Shown here one piece after another: positions 45,044-54,631 of a stretch of DNA of 64,000 nt; the first letter of the stretch is position 1; each line of letters opens with the position of its first letter. A model generated the notes under the pieces. The model saw only the letters and a program-made list of their open reading frames with translations. It did no database searches and was not told the origin of the DNA. The position numbers and the translations under genes were made by a program. This DNA is from Pseudomonas mediterranea CFBP 5447. Lineage in GTDB: Bacteria > Pseudomonadota > Gammaproteobacteria > Pseudomonadales > Pseudomonadaceae. The DNA is taken from positions 1,474,670 to 1,538,669 of the forward strand of contig NZ_KN322987.1 of NCBI RefSeq assembly GCF_000774145.1, read 5' to 3'.

Positions 45044-46807
45044 TCAATGCCCGGACGACTCCTTGTGGTTGTCCAGGGTTTCCATCAAGGCCACCTGCAT
45101 CCTGGTATGCAAGCGGACAAACCAGCGCCAGAGCAATGCCGCCACGGCAGTCGCCACCACGGCGATCAACACCAGCAACTTGTTGGTTGGCAGGATGCTG
45201 GCCGACAAGGCGGCCAATAGCAGGAAAATCACCAGCAGCGAGAGGATCGGGATCACTTCGGCGATCACCCGTCGCACCCGCTGGGTATGACGACCGGCCA
45301 TCTCGGCCTTCACGCCCATCTCCGCCAGCAGCATCGACAGTGCCTTGAGCTTGCGATAGGCAGCGATCAGGAAGGGCAGCGACAACAGCAATGCCCCGCC
45401 CCAGATCAACGCTTTCTGCCAGCTCGGGTCGCTGATCCAGTCTTGCACGTAGATCGACATCCGCTCGGCGAAATACCCGCCCGACACAAAAATCGCGATG
45501 ACCAGTGCCAGGTTGATGCCCACCTGCAACAGGATCCGCCTGATCATCGACGCGACCAACGCCCCTTCGCCCTGGGGCTGGATACTGCGCAGCCATTCAC
45601 CGTACATGCCCAACACACGCGTCAGCCGTTGTGGCATGACTGCTGCCAACTTGAGGGACAACGGATCAGCGGCGCGGATCAAATAAGGCGTCGACAGTGT
45701 GGTCAGCACCGAGACGGCGACCGCTACCGGATAGAGGAAGTCACTGGTGACCTGCAGTGTCATTCCCAGTGAGGCGATGATGAAGGAGAACTCGCCAATC
45801 TGCGAAAGCCCCATCCCGACCCGCAGTGAGGTGCGTCCATCGTTGCCGGCGATGAAGGCGCCGAGGCCGCAGGACAACATCTTGCCCAGCACCACGGCCG
45901 CCGTGATCACGGCAATCGGCCAGGCGTATTGCAACAATATGGCCGGGTCGAGCATCAAGCCTATGGCCACGAAAAAAATCGCGCTGAACAGATCTCGCAC
46001 CGGCTCTACCAGCCGCTCGATTTTCAGCAACTGCCGGGACTCGGCCATGATCGCTCCGATCAGGAACGCGCCGAGCACCATGCTGTATTCCAGTTTCACC
46101 ACCAGCAGGCAGAAGCCGAAACACAGGCCCAACACGGTGATCAGCAACATCTCGTTGCTGTCGAACTTCGCCACGTAGGCCAGCAGCCTCGGCACCAGCA
46201 GGATGCCGACGACCAGCGCGACGATCATGAACAGGGACAGCTTGCCGACGGTGGAGAATACTTCGCCGGAGCTCACCGTTCCGCTGACAGCGATGCTCGA
46301 TAACAAGGCGATGATGCCGATGCCCAGGATGTCTTCGACGATCAGCACGCCAAAGATCAGCTGCGCGAAGCGTTCGTTCTTCATCTTCAGGTCGTTGAGC
46401 GCCTTGACGATGATCGTGGTCGAGGAGATGGCCAGGATCGCGCCCAGGAACAGTGAGTCCATGGTACTCCAGTCGAACCAGCGACCGATCTCATAGCCGA
46501 TCCAGATCATCAGCACGATTTCGAGGAACGCCGCGATAAATGCCGTGGCGCCGACCTTGAACAACTTGCGCAGGCTGAACTCCAGGCCCAGGCAGAACAT
46601 GAGGAAGATCACACCCAGCTCGGCGAGGGTCTTGATGGTGTCTTCATCATGGATGAAGCCGAACGGCGGCGTATGCGGGCCGATGAGAAAGCCGGCAACG
46701 ATGTAGCCCAGCACCACCGGTTGCTTGAAACGATGGAAGAGCACGGTCACCAACCCGGCTGCCATCATGATGATCGCCAGGTCTTGTATGAAATTGATGG
46801 CATGCAT
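45044..46807 (-). CDS. CPA2-family cation:proton antiporter (KefB-like)
   Basis: 587-residue inner-membrane transporter. The CPA2 core runs to about residue 380 (FLIGPHTPPFGF, LGVIFLMFCLGLEFSLR, ISSTTIIVKAL, GLSQIGEFSFIIA). The C-terminal part has two or three further membrane segments instead of a TrkA-N NAD-binding domain. Ion specificity, K+ or Na+, cannot be read. It converges with the SUKH gene, 13 bp apart. Confidence 0.9.
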   Translation of the reverse strand: MHAINFIQDLAIIMMAAGLVTVLFHRFKQPVVLGYIVAGFLIGPHTPPFGFIHDEDTIKTLAELGVIFLMFCLGLEFSLRKLFKVGATAFIAAFLEIVLMIWIGYEIGRWFDWSTMDSLFLGAILAISSTTIIVKALNDLKMKNERFAQLIFGVLIVEDILGIGIIALLSSIAVSGTVSSGEVFSTVGKLSLFMIVALVVGILLVPRLLAYVAKFDSNEMLLITVLGLCFGFCLLVVKLEYSMVLGAFLIGAIMAESRQLLKIERLVEPVRDLFSAIFFVAIGLMLDPAILLQYAWPIAVITAAVVLGKMLSCGLGAFIAGNDGRTSLRVGMGLSQIGEFSFIIASLGMTLQVTSDFLYPVAVAVSVLTTLSTPYLIRAADPLSLKLAAVMPQRLTRVLGMYGEWLRSIQPQGEGALVASMIRRILLQVGINLALVIAIFVSGGYFAERMSIYVQDWISDPSWQKALIWGGALLLSLPFLIAAYRKLKALSMLLAEMGVKAEMAGRHTQRVRRVIAEVIPILSLLVIFLLLAALSASILPTNKLLVLIAVVATAVAALLWRWFVRLHTRMQVALMETLDNHKESSGH

Positions 46808-47086
46808 CGGTCGGGCTCCCTGATCAAATATGACTCATCGCCAAGCTGGATAAGCCCACTTCCTTTGTAGGAAATGCCCTTGCGATGGGCTTTTGCAGGT
46901 TAACACCGCGACTTCCGACAAAAAGACGGTGCAATATATGGAAACAGATCCATCGACGCGTGACGGCGACCACAGGCGCAGCGTCCCGATATCGGTGGTT
47001 TTGAAAAACCTGATGGCCTATGGGCCAGCGACCAGCGTCCGCAGAGGCGCACTCCCTGAATTGCTGCCTTGAACCGTGAGTACGTT

Positions 47087-47572
47087 ATGGAACCCGGAAA
47101 CGCCCAACTGTCGATGACGGTGTTGATGACCCCCGATATGGCCAACTTCTCTGGCAATGTCCATGGCGGCACCCTGCTCAAATACCTCGACGAAGTCGCC
47201 TACGCTTGTGCCAGCCGTTATGCGGGACGCTACGTGGTGACCTTGTCGGTGGATCAGGTGATCTTTCGCGAACCCATCCATGTCGGCGAATTGGTGACCT
47301 TCCTGGCGTCGGTGAACTACACCGGCAACACATCGATGGAAGTCGGCATCAAGGTCGTGACCGAAAACATCCGCGAACGCTCGGTACGCCACACCAACAG
47401 CTGTTTCTTCACCATGGTTGCGGTGGATGACCAGCGTAAACCCGCGACAGTCCCACCCTTGCAACCGCAGAACAGCGAAGCAAAACGCCGCTACGAGCAG
47501 GCGCAGCAGCGCCGGCAGATCCGTCAGGAACTGGAGAGGCGTTACCAGGAGATCAAGGCGGACGGGCCTTAA
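47087..47572 (+). CDS. hotdog-fold acyl-CoA thioesterase (YciA/BFIT type)
   Basis: 161-residue thioesterase that hydrolyses acyl-CoA. The catalytic block is MANFSGNVHGGTLLKYLDEVAYACASRYAG with the Asn/Asp-type residue, followed by VDQVIFREPIHVGELVTFLASVNYTG. The ATG at 47087 is chosen over a TTG at 47069. The 220 bp upstream, after the antiporter start, contain no gene I can support. A REPIN follows the stop. Confidence 0.9.
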   Translation: MEPGNAQLSMTVLMTPDMANFSGNVHGGTLLKYLDEVAYACASRYAGRYVVTLSVDQVIFREPIHVGELVTFLASVNYTGNTSMEVGIKVVTENIRERSVRHTNSCFFTMVAVDDQRKPATVPPLQPQNSEAKRRYEQAQQRRQIRQELERRYQEIKADGP

Positions 47573-47585
47573 CAGGCAGATAACA

Positions 47586-47675
47586 TGTAGGAGCGAGTTT
47601 GCTCGCGATAGCGACGGATCAGTCGGCATTGATGTTGGCTGATTCACCGCCATCGCGAGCAAGCTCGCTCCCACA
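47586..47675. repeat. REPIN
   Basis: Inverted pair with a slightly diverged left arm (TGTAGGAGCGAGTTTGCTCG). Confidence 0.88.
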
Positions 47676-47690
47676 GGGGGCCGGCATTGA

Positions 47691-48563
47691 TCAAAAATTG
47701 ATCGGCACCGCCTCGAACCGCACCCGTGGATGAGCGATCCGGTCCTGGGCCCGGATCAGCTCCAACTCATAGCTGGCGCACGCCTGGGTTTCCAACAGCA
47801 CCTCGTGCACCGCCGCCGCGGCGAACTCGAAGGCCGCCACCAGGCTGTCTCCCAACAGGACCCGCGCCAGGAACAGCCCCGACGTCAGGTCACCCACGCC
47901 CACTGGCTGGCGAGGGAACGCCAGCAAGGGACGGCTCAAGTGCCAGCTGCCATCGGCAGTCACCAGCAGCATTTCGAAGCGATCCTCGGGCTTGCCGAGG
48001 TAGGCCAGGTGCTTGACCAGGACCGCCTTCGGTCCGCGCGCCATGAGTGCGCGAGCCATGGCGACGCAATCGAGCAGCGACTGCGCCCTGCGCCCAGAGA
48101 AGCTGTCCAGTTCCAGTTGATTCGGACACATGAGGTCTGCCACCGCCGCCGCCTCATCCAACAGGAACTCACTGACCTCGGGCGCCACGATACAACCCTT
48201 CTCCGGGTGCCCCATGACCGGATCGCACAGATACAGCGCCCTGGGGTTGGCGGCCTTGATTCGAGCCACGCCCGTCAGAATCGCTCGCCCTTGGGCGGCA
48301 CTGCCCAGATAGCCGGACAGCACGCCGTCGCAATTGCCCAGTTCACCAATCGCTGCGATGCCTTCGACCAATGCCGGTATCTGCTGCGGCGCGAGCACTT
48401 CGCCGGCCCATTGGCCGTACTGGGTGTGATTGGAGAATTGCACGGTATTGAGCGGCCAGACATTCACGCCGATACGCTGCATGGGAAATACCGCAGCGCT
48501 GTTGCCTGCGTGGCCGAATACCACATGGGATTGGATGGCAAGCAGATGAGGCGTCCGTTTCAT
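47691..48563 (-). CDS. pdxY: pyridoxal kinase PdxY
   Basis: 290-residue ribokinase-like enzyme phosphorylating pyridoxal in vitamin B6 salvage. Motifs seen: IQSHVVFGHAGNSAAVFPMQ near the N-terminus, LCDPVMGHPEKGCIVAPE, and the C-terminal GVGDLTSGLFLARVLLG with the catalytic Asp. Usual length. A MocR/PdxR-type regulator is encoded elsewhere in the window (18150-19775), but no link is shown. Confidence 0.95.
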   Translation of the reverse strand: MKRTPHLLAIQSHVVFGHAGNSAAVFPMQRIGVNVWPLNTVQFSNHTQYGQWAGEVLAPQQIPALVEGIAAIGELGNCDGVLSGYLGSAAQGRAILTGVARIKAANPRALYLCDPVMGHPEKGCIVAPEVSEFLLDEAAAVADLMCPNQLELDSFSGRRAQSLLDCVAMARALMARGPKAVLVKHLAYLGKPEDRFEMLLVTADGSWHLSRPLLAFPRQPVGVGDLTSGLFLARVLLGDSLVAAFEFAAAAVHEVLLETQACASYELELIRAQDRIAHPRVRFEAVPINF

Positions 48564-48683
48564 GGGGAGGGTTTTCCGTAAAACGATTGAAATTCAAGCC
48601 GCGCAGTATGCGACTAAACGCAGCCTGTACGACAGACCGGCGACACAGTTAAGCTGATAGCAACTTGTGGGAGCACTTCGTTC

Positions 48684-49106
48684 ATGCTGACTCTTGGAAA
48701 CATTTTCGTGCTGATGCTGCTGGCTACCGGCGGCGCCTGGTTGTGGCACAACCATGGCTTGCGCGAACGGGCCCTGGCGAGGGTCGTGCAGCATTGCGCC
48801 AACCTCAAGATCGAGCTGCTGGACGGCAACGTAGCGCTGAAGAAGATCGGCTTCGTGAAGGATGGCAGCGGGCGGCGAAGGCTGGCCCGTGTCTACAATT
48901 TCGAGTTCACCGTCACCGGTGAATCCCGTCATGCAGGCACCATTACCCAGTTTGGTGCCCACAGCGCGCAGATTGAACTCGCGCCCTATCCGATGCCTTT
49001 TGAAGAAACATCTGAAGCGCCGGTTGAACCGATCCAGACCCGGCCTCGGGCCGAGGTCATCGAGTTGAGCCAGTGGCGCCAGGAACATAACAAGTGGAAG
49101 CCTTGA
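48684..49106 (+). CDS. DUF3301 family protein
   Basis: 140-residue protein with one N-terminal membrane anchor (LGNIFVLMLLATGGAWLW) and a soluble domain in the cytoplasm: RALARVVQHCANLKIELLDGNVALKKIGFVKDGSGRRRLARVYNFEF. This is the DUF3301 layout; function unknown. Divergent from pdxY. Confidence 0.88.
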   Translation: MLTLGNIFVLMLLATGGAWLWHNHGLRERALARVVQHCANLKIELLDGNVALKKIGFVKDGSGRRRLARVYNFEFTVTGESRHAGTITQFGAHSAQIELAPYPMPFEETSEAPVEPIQTRPRAEVIELSQWRQEHNKWKP

Positions 49107-49119
49107 AACAGCTCTGATT

Positions 49120-50085
49120 TCAGGGAAGCCGGCAGTTCGCCAGGCCGGCTTGCAGCGCTTCAACGTCCTGCGACCTGGTGAAAATCAGTTCGAGCCGCGA
49201 ATCCTGGCGCCATTCGCTGGCTTGCCAAGTCAGTTGCCCCCCATCCAGTGCATTGGCCGATACCCAACCGTCGACACTGTGGATAACCAGCTTCGCCCGC
49301 CCCCAGTTGCCGCCTTGCAGCCAACGCGTCAGGGCCGACGGGTCGAAACGCTGGCTCGAGTGCCAACGCCAGCCGATGCTCCAACCCTCTTCCCGCTGCT
49401 GATGCAAGCAGATCGGTAACGTCGGATCGGTCCAGATCGCCGGCATCTGGTCCACACCCTTGGGTAGATTCAAGTTATCCACGGCGCCACTGCCCCGCAC
49501 AGCAAATCCCGGCAGCCTGTCGAGGGGCAATGCAGACTGTTGCGTCCAGTGCTGCGCAAGAGGCGGTAGTTGGATAGTAACGCGGTCACGGTCGGTTTCA
49601 CTGAGGCCTTCGGACTTGTTCAGCACCAGCAGTCCGGCATCGGCCAGCGCTTGCTGCTGCGCCTCGGGTAAAGGTCTGCCCTGGGCCAGCGCCTGGGCAT
49701 CCAGGACCATCACGCAGGGCTGGAGCGCCAGCACGCCGAGCCACGGCGCCTGCTGGAGTTGTCGCAGCAATTGCGCAGGATGGCCCAGGCCGGACGGCTC
49801 GATAAACAGGCGGTCCGGTCGCGCCTTGCGCAACAGACGGCCGAGACCGATCTGAAACGGCGCACCGTTGACACAGCACAAGCAGCCCCCAGCCACCTCT
49901 CCCAGTGCGATACCATCGGCCGCCTGAGTCAGCAAGGCGGCATCCAGGCCGATCTGGCCGAACTCGTTGATCAGCACCGCCCAGCGCTCATCGGCCGGGC
50001 GCTGGGCCAGCAGTTGCCTGATCAGGCTGGTCTTGCCAGCCCCCAAAGAACCGGCAATGACATGGGTGGGGATGTTCTGCAACAT
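49120..50085 (-). CDS. CobW/COG0523-family GTPase
   Basis: 321-residue G3E GTPase, a putative metallochaperone. The P-loop is AGSLGAGKTSLIRQLL, the metal motif is GGCLCCVNG (CxCC), and GTP specificity is given by NKSE near residue 160. The CobW C-terminal domain is present. It is convergent with the DUF3301 gene and divergent from a small secreted protein. Position next to zigA and folE2 points to zinc. Confidence 0.92.
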   Translation of the reverse strand: MLQNIPTHVIAGSLGAGKTSLIRQLLAQRPADERWAVLINEFGQIGLDAALLTQAADGIALGEVAGGCLCCVNGAPFQIGLGRLLRKARPDRLFIEPSGLGHPAQLLRQLQQAPWLGVLALQPCVMVLDAQALAQGRPLPEAQQQALADAGLLVLNKSEGLSETDRDRVTIQLPPLAQHWTQQSALPLDRLPGFAVRGSGAVDNLNLPKGVDQMPAIWTDPTLPICLHQQREEGWSIGWRWHSSQRFDPSALTRWLQGGNWGRAKLVIHSVDGWVSANALDGGQLTWQASEWRQDSRLELIFTRSQDVEALQAGLANCRLP

Positions 50086-50113
50086 ACTCGGCGACTTTTG
50101 ATGGAGGTGAACG

Positions 50114-50467
50114 ATGCGGATAATCGGTTGGTGCTTGTTGGCGCTGATTTCGGACCAGGCACTGGCCCAGGCTTGCGTGGTCCACAGTCAGGCAGAACGG
50201 CTCGATGTGCAAGTCTGCCAGCAGAATCGCAACATCCCACCCAAGCTGTTCGCCGACGGCTTCTGCCAACCAAACCTTGCCGGGCAGAAAGTCGAGGTGC
50301 AATACGTCGATCAGTGTCCCGGCGGTGCCTTTGGCATCTGCAGGAACGCCCAGGTCGCCAATATGCCTTACCGCCAGGATATTCACTATTACGGCGTAGC
50401 CACCGATGTCGCTTATCTCAAGCCGTTTTGTGAAGGGAAAAGCCAGGGTACCTGGCTCAAGCCTTAG
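50114..50467 (+). CDS. small secreted cysteine-rich protein
   Basis: 117-residue protein with a signal peptide (IIGWCLLALISDQALA). The mature part has six cysteines, enough for three disulfides. GGAGGTGAACG precedes the ATG. I recognise no family. It sits 28 bp from the divergent COG0523 GTPase gene within the zinc cluster, but no Zur site is visible in that gap. Confidence 0.75.
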   Translation: MRIIGWCLLALISDQALAQACVVHSQAERLDVQVCQQNRNIPPKLFADGFCQPNLAGQKVEVQYVDQCPGGAFGICRNAQVANMPYRQDIHYYGVATDVAYLKPFCEGKSQGTWLKP

Positions 50468-50555
50468 GCTCTGAGTGAAAGTCTTGAGACGAAGGTCAGG
50501 CTGTTTTCAACGCAGCATCACCGAGTAGCAAGGCCTTTCATACAGAGCTCAGGTT

Positions 50556-51206
50556 TCAGGCCAGCCAGTCCAGCGTGAGGATCAACCGGCGTTCCCCCGG
50601 GGCCGGCTCCGGCGAGCGATGAATCAGGCCGAAGCCTTCGTTGCCCAGCCACTTCTCCCCCTTGAGCAACGCCACTTCGCCACTGCAAAGCTGCTGGATC
50701 AACTGCGGATCGCGGGGCTCGGCGTCAGGTTGAGCCAGCCGGCGACGATCCATGACGCCTTCCTCGAGCCATTCGCTGCCAGCACCGGCATATGTTGTGA
50801 TCAGCCGCACTGGTACATGGTCGACGTGAAAGCGCGGGCACATGGCCTTGTCCAGCGTTCGCAGGCGCAGGCCGACCCGCTTGGCGCCCAGCAGGCAGGC
50901 AAAAGCGCTGACCAGCCAAGCGACATCGGCAATGAAACCTTCATAGCCATGCAGATCGCTGAAGCCGGCGGCAAGTCCCTTCAACTCAGGTTGAGTGTCC
51001 TCTTCAGGCATATCGAGCACCAGCGACTCGGCCAGCGGTTGATCCATTGAAAGCACCAATGCCGCAAAATCACTGATGTGCGCCGGAAGCTGGCGCTGCC
51101 AGACCGCCAGATTGGTACCGTCCTCCAGAATCTGCGCCAGGGTCCGCGGTGTATCGCCCTGGACCTGCCGAACCTGGGGCGCTCGTTTCAGACTGGGCGC
51201 CAGCAT
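50556..51206 (-). CDS. DUF1826 family protein
   Basis: 216-residue protein of the DUF1826 family, known mainly for clustering with zinc-responsive COG0523 genes. It contains RFHVDHVPVRLITTYAGAGSEWL, whose His/Asp pattern looks like a metal-binding dioxygenase-type site; that reading is inference. The start overlaps the zigA stop as TGATG (a GTG just before is possible), so translation is coupled. Confidence 0.88.
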   Translation of the reverse strand: MLAPSLKRAPQVRQVQGDTPRTLAQILEDGTNLAVWQRQLPAHISDFAALVLSMDQPLAESLVLDMPEEDTQPELKGLAAGFSDLHGYEGFIADVAWLVSAFACLLGAKRVGLRLRTLDKAMCPRFHVDHVPVRLITTYAGAGSEWLEEGVMDRRRLAQPDAEPRDPQLIQQLCSGEVALLKGEKWLGNEGFGLIHRSPEPAPGERRLILTLDWLA

Positions 51207-51208
51207 CA

Positions 51209-52414
51209 CGCCGCGACCTCGTCATGCCAGGAGCCGAACGGATCGGGCAACAAGCGCCACCCCTCGATGCCCAGGGACATTTCCGCCTCCGTGAGCAGGC
51301 ACCCGTCCAGTTCCTCGGTGAGCAGTTCGAAGTCGATGTTCTGGCCGATGAATACCAACTCCTGACGGCAATCCCCAGTGCCGGGTAACCAGTTCTTCAT
51401 GATGGCGGCGGTGCTTTCCGCATCCTGAGGCCATTGATCCTTGGGCACGAACCGCCACCAACGCCCGGCAAAACCATGTCGCATCAACCCACCGGCCTGG
51501 GACCAACTGCCCGCCTCCTCGGGTTTGCTGGCCAGCCAGAAGAAGCCTTTGGAGCGCAGCAGCTTGCCGTTGATCCAGGGTCGTTCGATCAGGTCGAAGA
51601 AACGCTGGGGATGAAAGGGTCCACGCGCCCGGTAGGCTGTCGAAGCGATGCCGTATTCCTCGGTTTCAGGTACGTGCTCGCCACGCGACTCCTGCAGCCA
51701 GCCGGGGGCTTGAGCCGCGCGTTCGAAATCGAAGCGACCGGTGTCGAGGATTTCTCCCAGCGGCACCTGCCCCATGACCATGGGCATAATCTTCGCGTGA
51801 GCATTGAGACGCTTGAGGATAGCCATCAGCTCTTCTCGCTCGTGGCGGCTGATCAGATCGATCTTGCTGATCAGAATCACATCGGCGAACTCGATCTGCT
51901 CGATCAGCAGATCCGTGATCGAACGCTCATCTTCCTCTCCCAGGATTTCGCCCCGTGATGCCAGGTTCTCGGCCGCCTGGAAATCCGGCAGGAAGTTCAC
52001 CCCGTCGACCACCGTCACCATGGTGTCGAGCCGCGCGACATCAGCCAGGCTTCGACCTTCTTCGTCGCGGAAGGTGAAGGTCTCAGCCACCGGCAGGGGC
52101 TCGGAAATACCGGTGGATTCAATCAGCAGGTAATCAAAGCGCCCTTCCCTGGCGAGTTGCCCGACCTCTTCGAGCAGATCCTCACGCAGCGTGCAGCAAA
52201 TGCATCCGTTGCTCATCTCCACCAGCTTTTCTTCGGAGCGATTCAAGCTGACATCACGCTGAACTTCGCTGCCGTCGATGTTGATTTCGCTCATATCGTT
52301 GACGATCACCGCCACACGCAGGTTGTCACGATTGCGCAGGACATGATTAAGCAGCGTGCTCTTGCCGGCACCGAGAAACCCGGAGAGCACAGTTACGGGG
52401 AGACGATTGGGCAT
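51209..52414 (-). CDS. zigA: Zur-regulated COG0523 GTPase ZigA
   Basis: 402-residue zinc-type G3E GTPase; ZigA-like proteins are metallochaperones induced in zinc starvation. The P-loop is LSGFLGAGKSTLLNHVL, the metal motif is GCICCT, and the nucleotide motif is SKID. A long C-terminal CobW domain follows. The ATG at 52414 is preceded by GAGGATA; the upstream frame start at 52429 is less likely. A Zur-box-like palindrome lies 93 bp upstream. Its stop codon overlaps the DUF1826 start; the coordinates here end before the last base triplet shared (stop at 51206-51208). Confidence 0.94.
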
Positions 52415-52506
52415 CAGGTATATCCTCATCGGGCGGCCGTGTTGGAAGACGTGTTTTTGCGGCGCAGGTTGTCAGGCTGCCGCTCGGTCAAGGCGGCTCA
52501 GTTAAT

Positions 52507-52519
52507 GTTATACTATAAC
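52507..52519. promoter_or_regulatory. Zur box between zigA and the divergent small gene
   Basis: GTTATA-C-TATAAC is a perfect 13-bp palindrome fitting the gammaproteobacterial Zur consensus. It lies 93 bp from the zigA start and 46 bp from the divergent gene start, so it could control both. Confidence 0.85.
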
Positions 52520-52564
52520 GATAAATTCTCGCTAGCCCGAGATCCAACTGATTGAGAACCGTTG

Positions 52565-52954
52565 ATGCGCATTCTTTTGAAATTCGTATTCGCAGGCCTG
52601 CTGCTGTCCGGCGCCATGCCGGCCTCTGCCCAAACCCCGTTATTGGCAAACTGCACTCGCAGCGCGAACTTGCTCGCCTGTTCTGATGAGCAAGGGAATG
52701 CCTACAGCGTGATGACGGCCGGGAATACGGTTTATTTGCGCGGTTTCGAGGCGATGGGAAAGCGTCATTGGGCGCAAACCACCAGCCGTTATGGGCAGTT
52801 GACCTTCTTCACGGGCTTGGCCTCCGACGGTGAAGCCTGGGTCGGCTATAGCCGCCGTGTCGGTTGGACAACACTGAATCGCTTTTCCAGCTCGGGAGGT
52901 TCCGCCGGTAAATTCATCTGCGGACGCGTGAATGGCTGCCAGGAATCGCGCTGA
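52565..52954 (+). CDS. small secreted protein downstream of a Zur box
   Basis: 129-residue protein with a signal peptide (LKFVFAGLLLSGAMPASA) and four mature cysteines. The mature part reads like a small beta-rich domain (GNAYSVMTAGNTVYLRGFEAMGKRHWAQTTSRYG). I know no family. The start at ATG 52565 is taken instead of the TTG directly before. The Zur box 46 bp upstream suggests expression in zinc shortage. Confidence 0.78.
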   Translation: MRILLKFVFAGLLLSGAMPASAQTPLLANCTRSANLLACSDEQGNAYSVMTAGNTVYLRGFEAMGKRHWAQTTSRYGQLTFFTGLASDGEAWVGYSRRVGWTTLNRFSSSGGSAGKFICGRVNGCQESR

Positions 52955-53025
52955 TGTTTCACGTGGAACGAACGTGAAGAGCAGCATGAAACTCTATTCA
53001 TGAAAAAGATCTGGTCGATTTTATT

Positions 53026-53038
53026 GTTACACTATAAC
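53026..53038. promoter_or_regulatory. second Zur box, upstream of folE2
   Basis: GTTACA-C-TATAAC, one base from the perfect palindrome at 52507. It lies 32 bp before the folE2 start. Confidence 0.75.
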
Positions 53039-53069
53039 ATTAAAATCGAACCCATGACGGATCTTGATC

Positions 53070-53966
53070 ATGAACGCGTTTACGCTTCCGGACATTGCTG
53101 CCCAAGCTTCGCGCCAAGCCTTGCCTCTCGATTGGGTGGGTATGTGCGGCGTCGCCTTACCTGTACTGATCGACGGTCAACAATTGAGCGCCACTGCTGA
53201 CCTTGGCGTCAGTCTCGACGATGAAGAAGCTCGCGGCATTCATATGTCCCGCCTGTACCTGGCATTGGAGACGCTGGAAAATTCGCCACTGTCTCCTCCG
53301 CTGTTGCACCGTACCCTGCAACAATTCCTGGAAAGCCATGAGGGCCTGTCCCAAGCTGCATCCCTGATCATTCATACCGAACTGATGCTCAAGCGTCCTG
53401 CCCTCGTCAGTCCACTATCAGGTTGGAAGCGCTATCCCATAAGTATCGAAGCTCAGCTGAAACACGAAGTGTTCCACGTGGAACTGAACATCCAGCTTCC
53501 TTATTCATCCACCTGTCCATGCTCGGCTGCTCTTGCCAGACAATTGATCCAGCAGCAATTCGTAGAGGATTTCGCCAATAAAGCCGTGGAACACGGAGAG
53601 GTTCTGGCCTGGCTGGGTTCTACGGAAGGCATCGCGGCCACTCCCCACAGTCAACGCAGCTTCGCGTCTCTGAAGGTTCGGTTGGATCCAGGTATCAACC
53701 ATCTGCCGCTGTCGGCATTCATCAACCAAGCTGAAGCAGCCTTGGGTACCGCAGTACAAACCGCAGTCAAACGCGCCGACGAACAAGCATTCGCCCTCGC
53801 CAATGGCCAGAACCTGATGTTCTGCGAGGACGCTGCGCGACGACTGAGCCTGGCCTTGAGACAGTCTCCCGACGTTATGGCTCTCAATGTGCGCGTCGTT
53901 CACGCAGAAAGCCTGCATGCCCACGACGCCGTGGCTCAGAGCCGCTGGGCTCGGGAGGCAGCATGA
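53070..53966 (+). CDS. folE2: GTP cyclohydrolase FolE2 (type IB)
   Basis: 298-residue enzyme that makes 7,8-dihydroneopterin triphosphate without needing zinc, replacing FolE in zinc starvation. The family core is visible: GMCGVALPVLIDGQ, IHMSRLYLALE, and LNIQLPYSSTCPCSAALAR with the catalytic Cys. ATG at 53070 follows TTGATC. Stop overlaps the ABC ATPase start by ATGA. Zur box upstream. Confidence 0.95.
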   Translation: MNAFTLPDIAAQASRQALPLDWVGMCGVALPVLIDGQQLSATADLGVSLDDEEARGIHMSRLYLALETLENSPLSPPLLHRTLQQFLESHEGLSQAASLIIHTELMLKRPALVSPLSGWKRYPISIEAQLKHEVFHVELNIQLPYSSTCPCSAALARQLIQQQFVEDFANKAVEHGEVLAWLGSTEGIAATPHSQRSFASLKVRLDPGINHLPLSAFINQAEAALGTAVQTAVKRADEQAFALANGQNLMFCEDAARRLSLALRQSPDVMALNVRVVHAESLHAHDAVAQSRWAREAA

Positions 53967-54631
53967 TCAATTGCCAGGCTTTGCGCTGGGGCCCGCCGGG
54001 ACATCCTCTTACACCCGAGTTGTACTTGGAGCGCCCTGCGGGCAGCTTGACGGCGATTATCGGCGCCAACGGCTCGGGCAAGAGCAGCCTGCTGAAAGTC
54101 CTTGCCGGGCTGCAAAAGCCTCTGTCCGGCACGATCACACTGACAGTTCCACGTCGGGGCGGCGTGTCGTTCCTGCCCCAGCAGCAACACCTGGATCGAC
54201 AATTTCCCATCAGCCTTCAAGAGTTGGTGGCCGCAGGGGCCTGGGGAAGCCGACAGACACCAGCCGAGCGAAGCCGGCGACTCGGAACGGTGCTGGAGAA
54301 CTGGGCTCTGACTGGGCTGGAGAATCGTCCGCTCATGGCGTTGTCCGGAGGCGAATTACAGCGCGCCCTGCTCGCTCGCCTTAGCCTGGCCGAAGCGCCA
54401 TTGCTGTTGCTCGATGAGCCCCATGCGGCACTCGACGAAGAAGGCCAGGCACTGTTGTGGAAGCACATTCATGGCTGGCATGCCGAGGGCCGTACCCTGG
54501 TGGTGGTGTGTCACGACCTTGCCGCCGTACGCCAGCATATCCCCCACACCTTATTGGTCAGCCACGCGGGCTGCACGTTGGGACGCAGCGTCGATGTGAT
54601 CACCCAACAACCTCATATGAAGGTGGCTTGA
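53963..54631 (+). CDS. metal ABC transporter ATPase (ZnuC-like)
   Basis: 222-residue ATPase of the metal (Zn/Mn) ABC class: Walker A IGANGSGKSSLLKVL, signature LSGGELQRALLARL, Walker B LLLLDEPHAALD, and the H-loop VCHD. Four-base overlap with folE2 and a one-base stop/start overlap (TGATG) with the permease, so tight operon with both. Confidence 0.93.
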   Translation: MINCQALRWGPPGHPLTPELYLERPAGSLTAIIGANGSGKSSLLKVLAGLQKPLSGTITLTVPRRGGVSFLPQQQHLDRQFPISLQELVAAGAWGSRQTPAERSRRLGTVLENWALTGLENRPLMALSGGELQRALLARLSLAEAPLLLLDEPHAALDEEGQALLWKHIHGWHAEGRTLVVVCHDLAAVRQHIPHTLLVSHAGCTLGRSVDVITQQPHMKVA

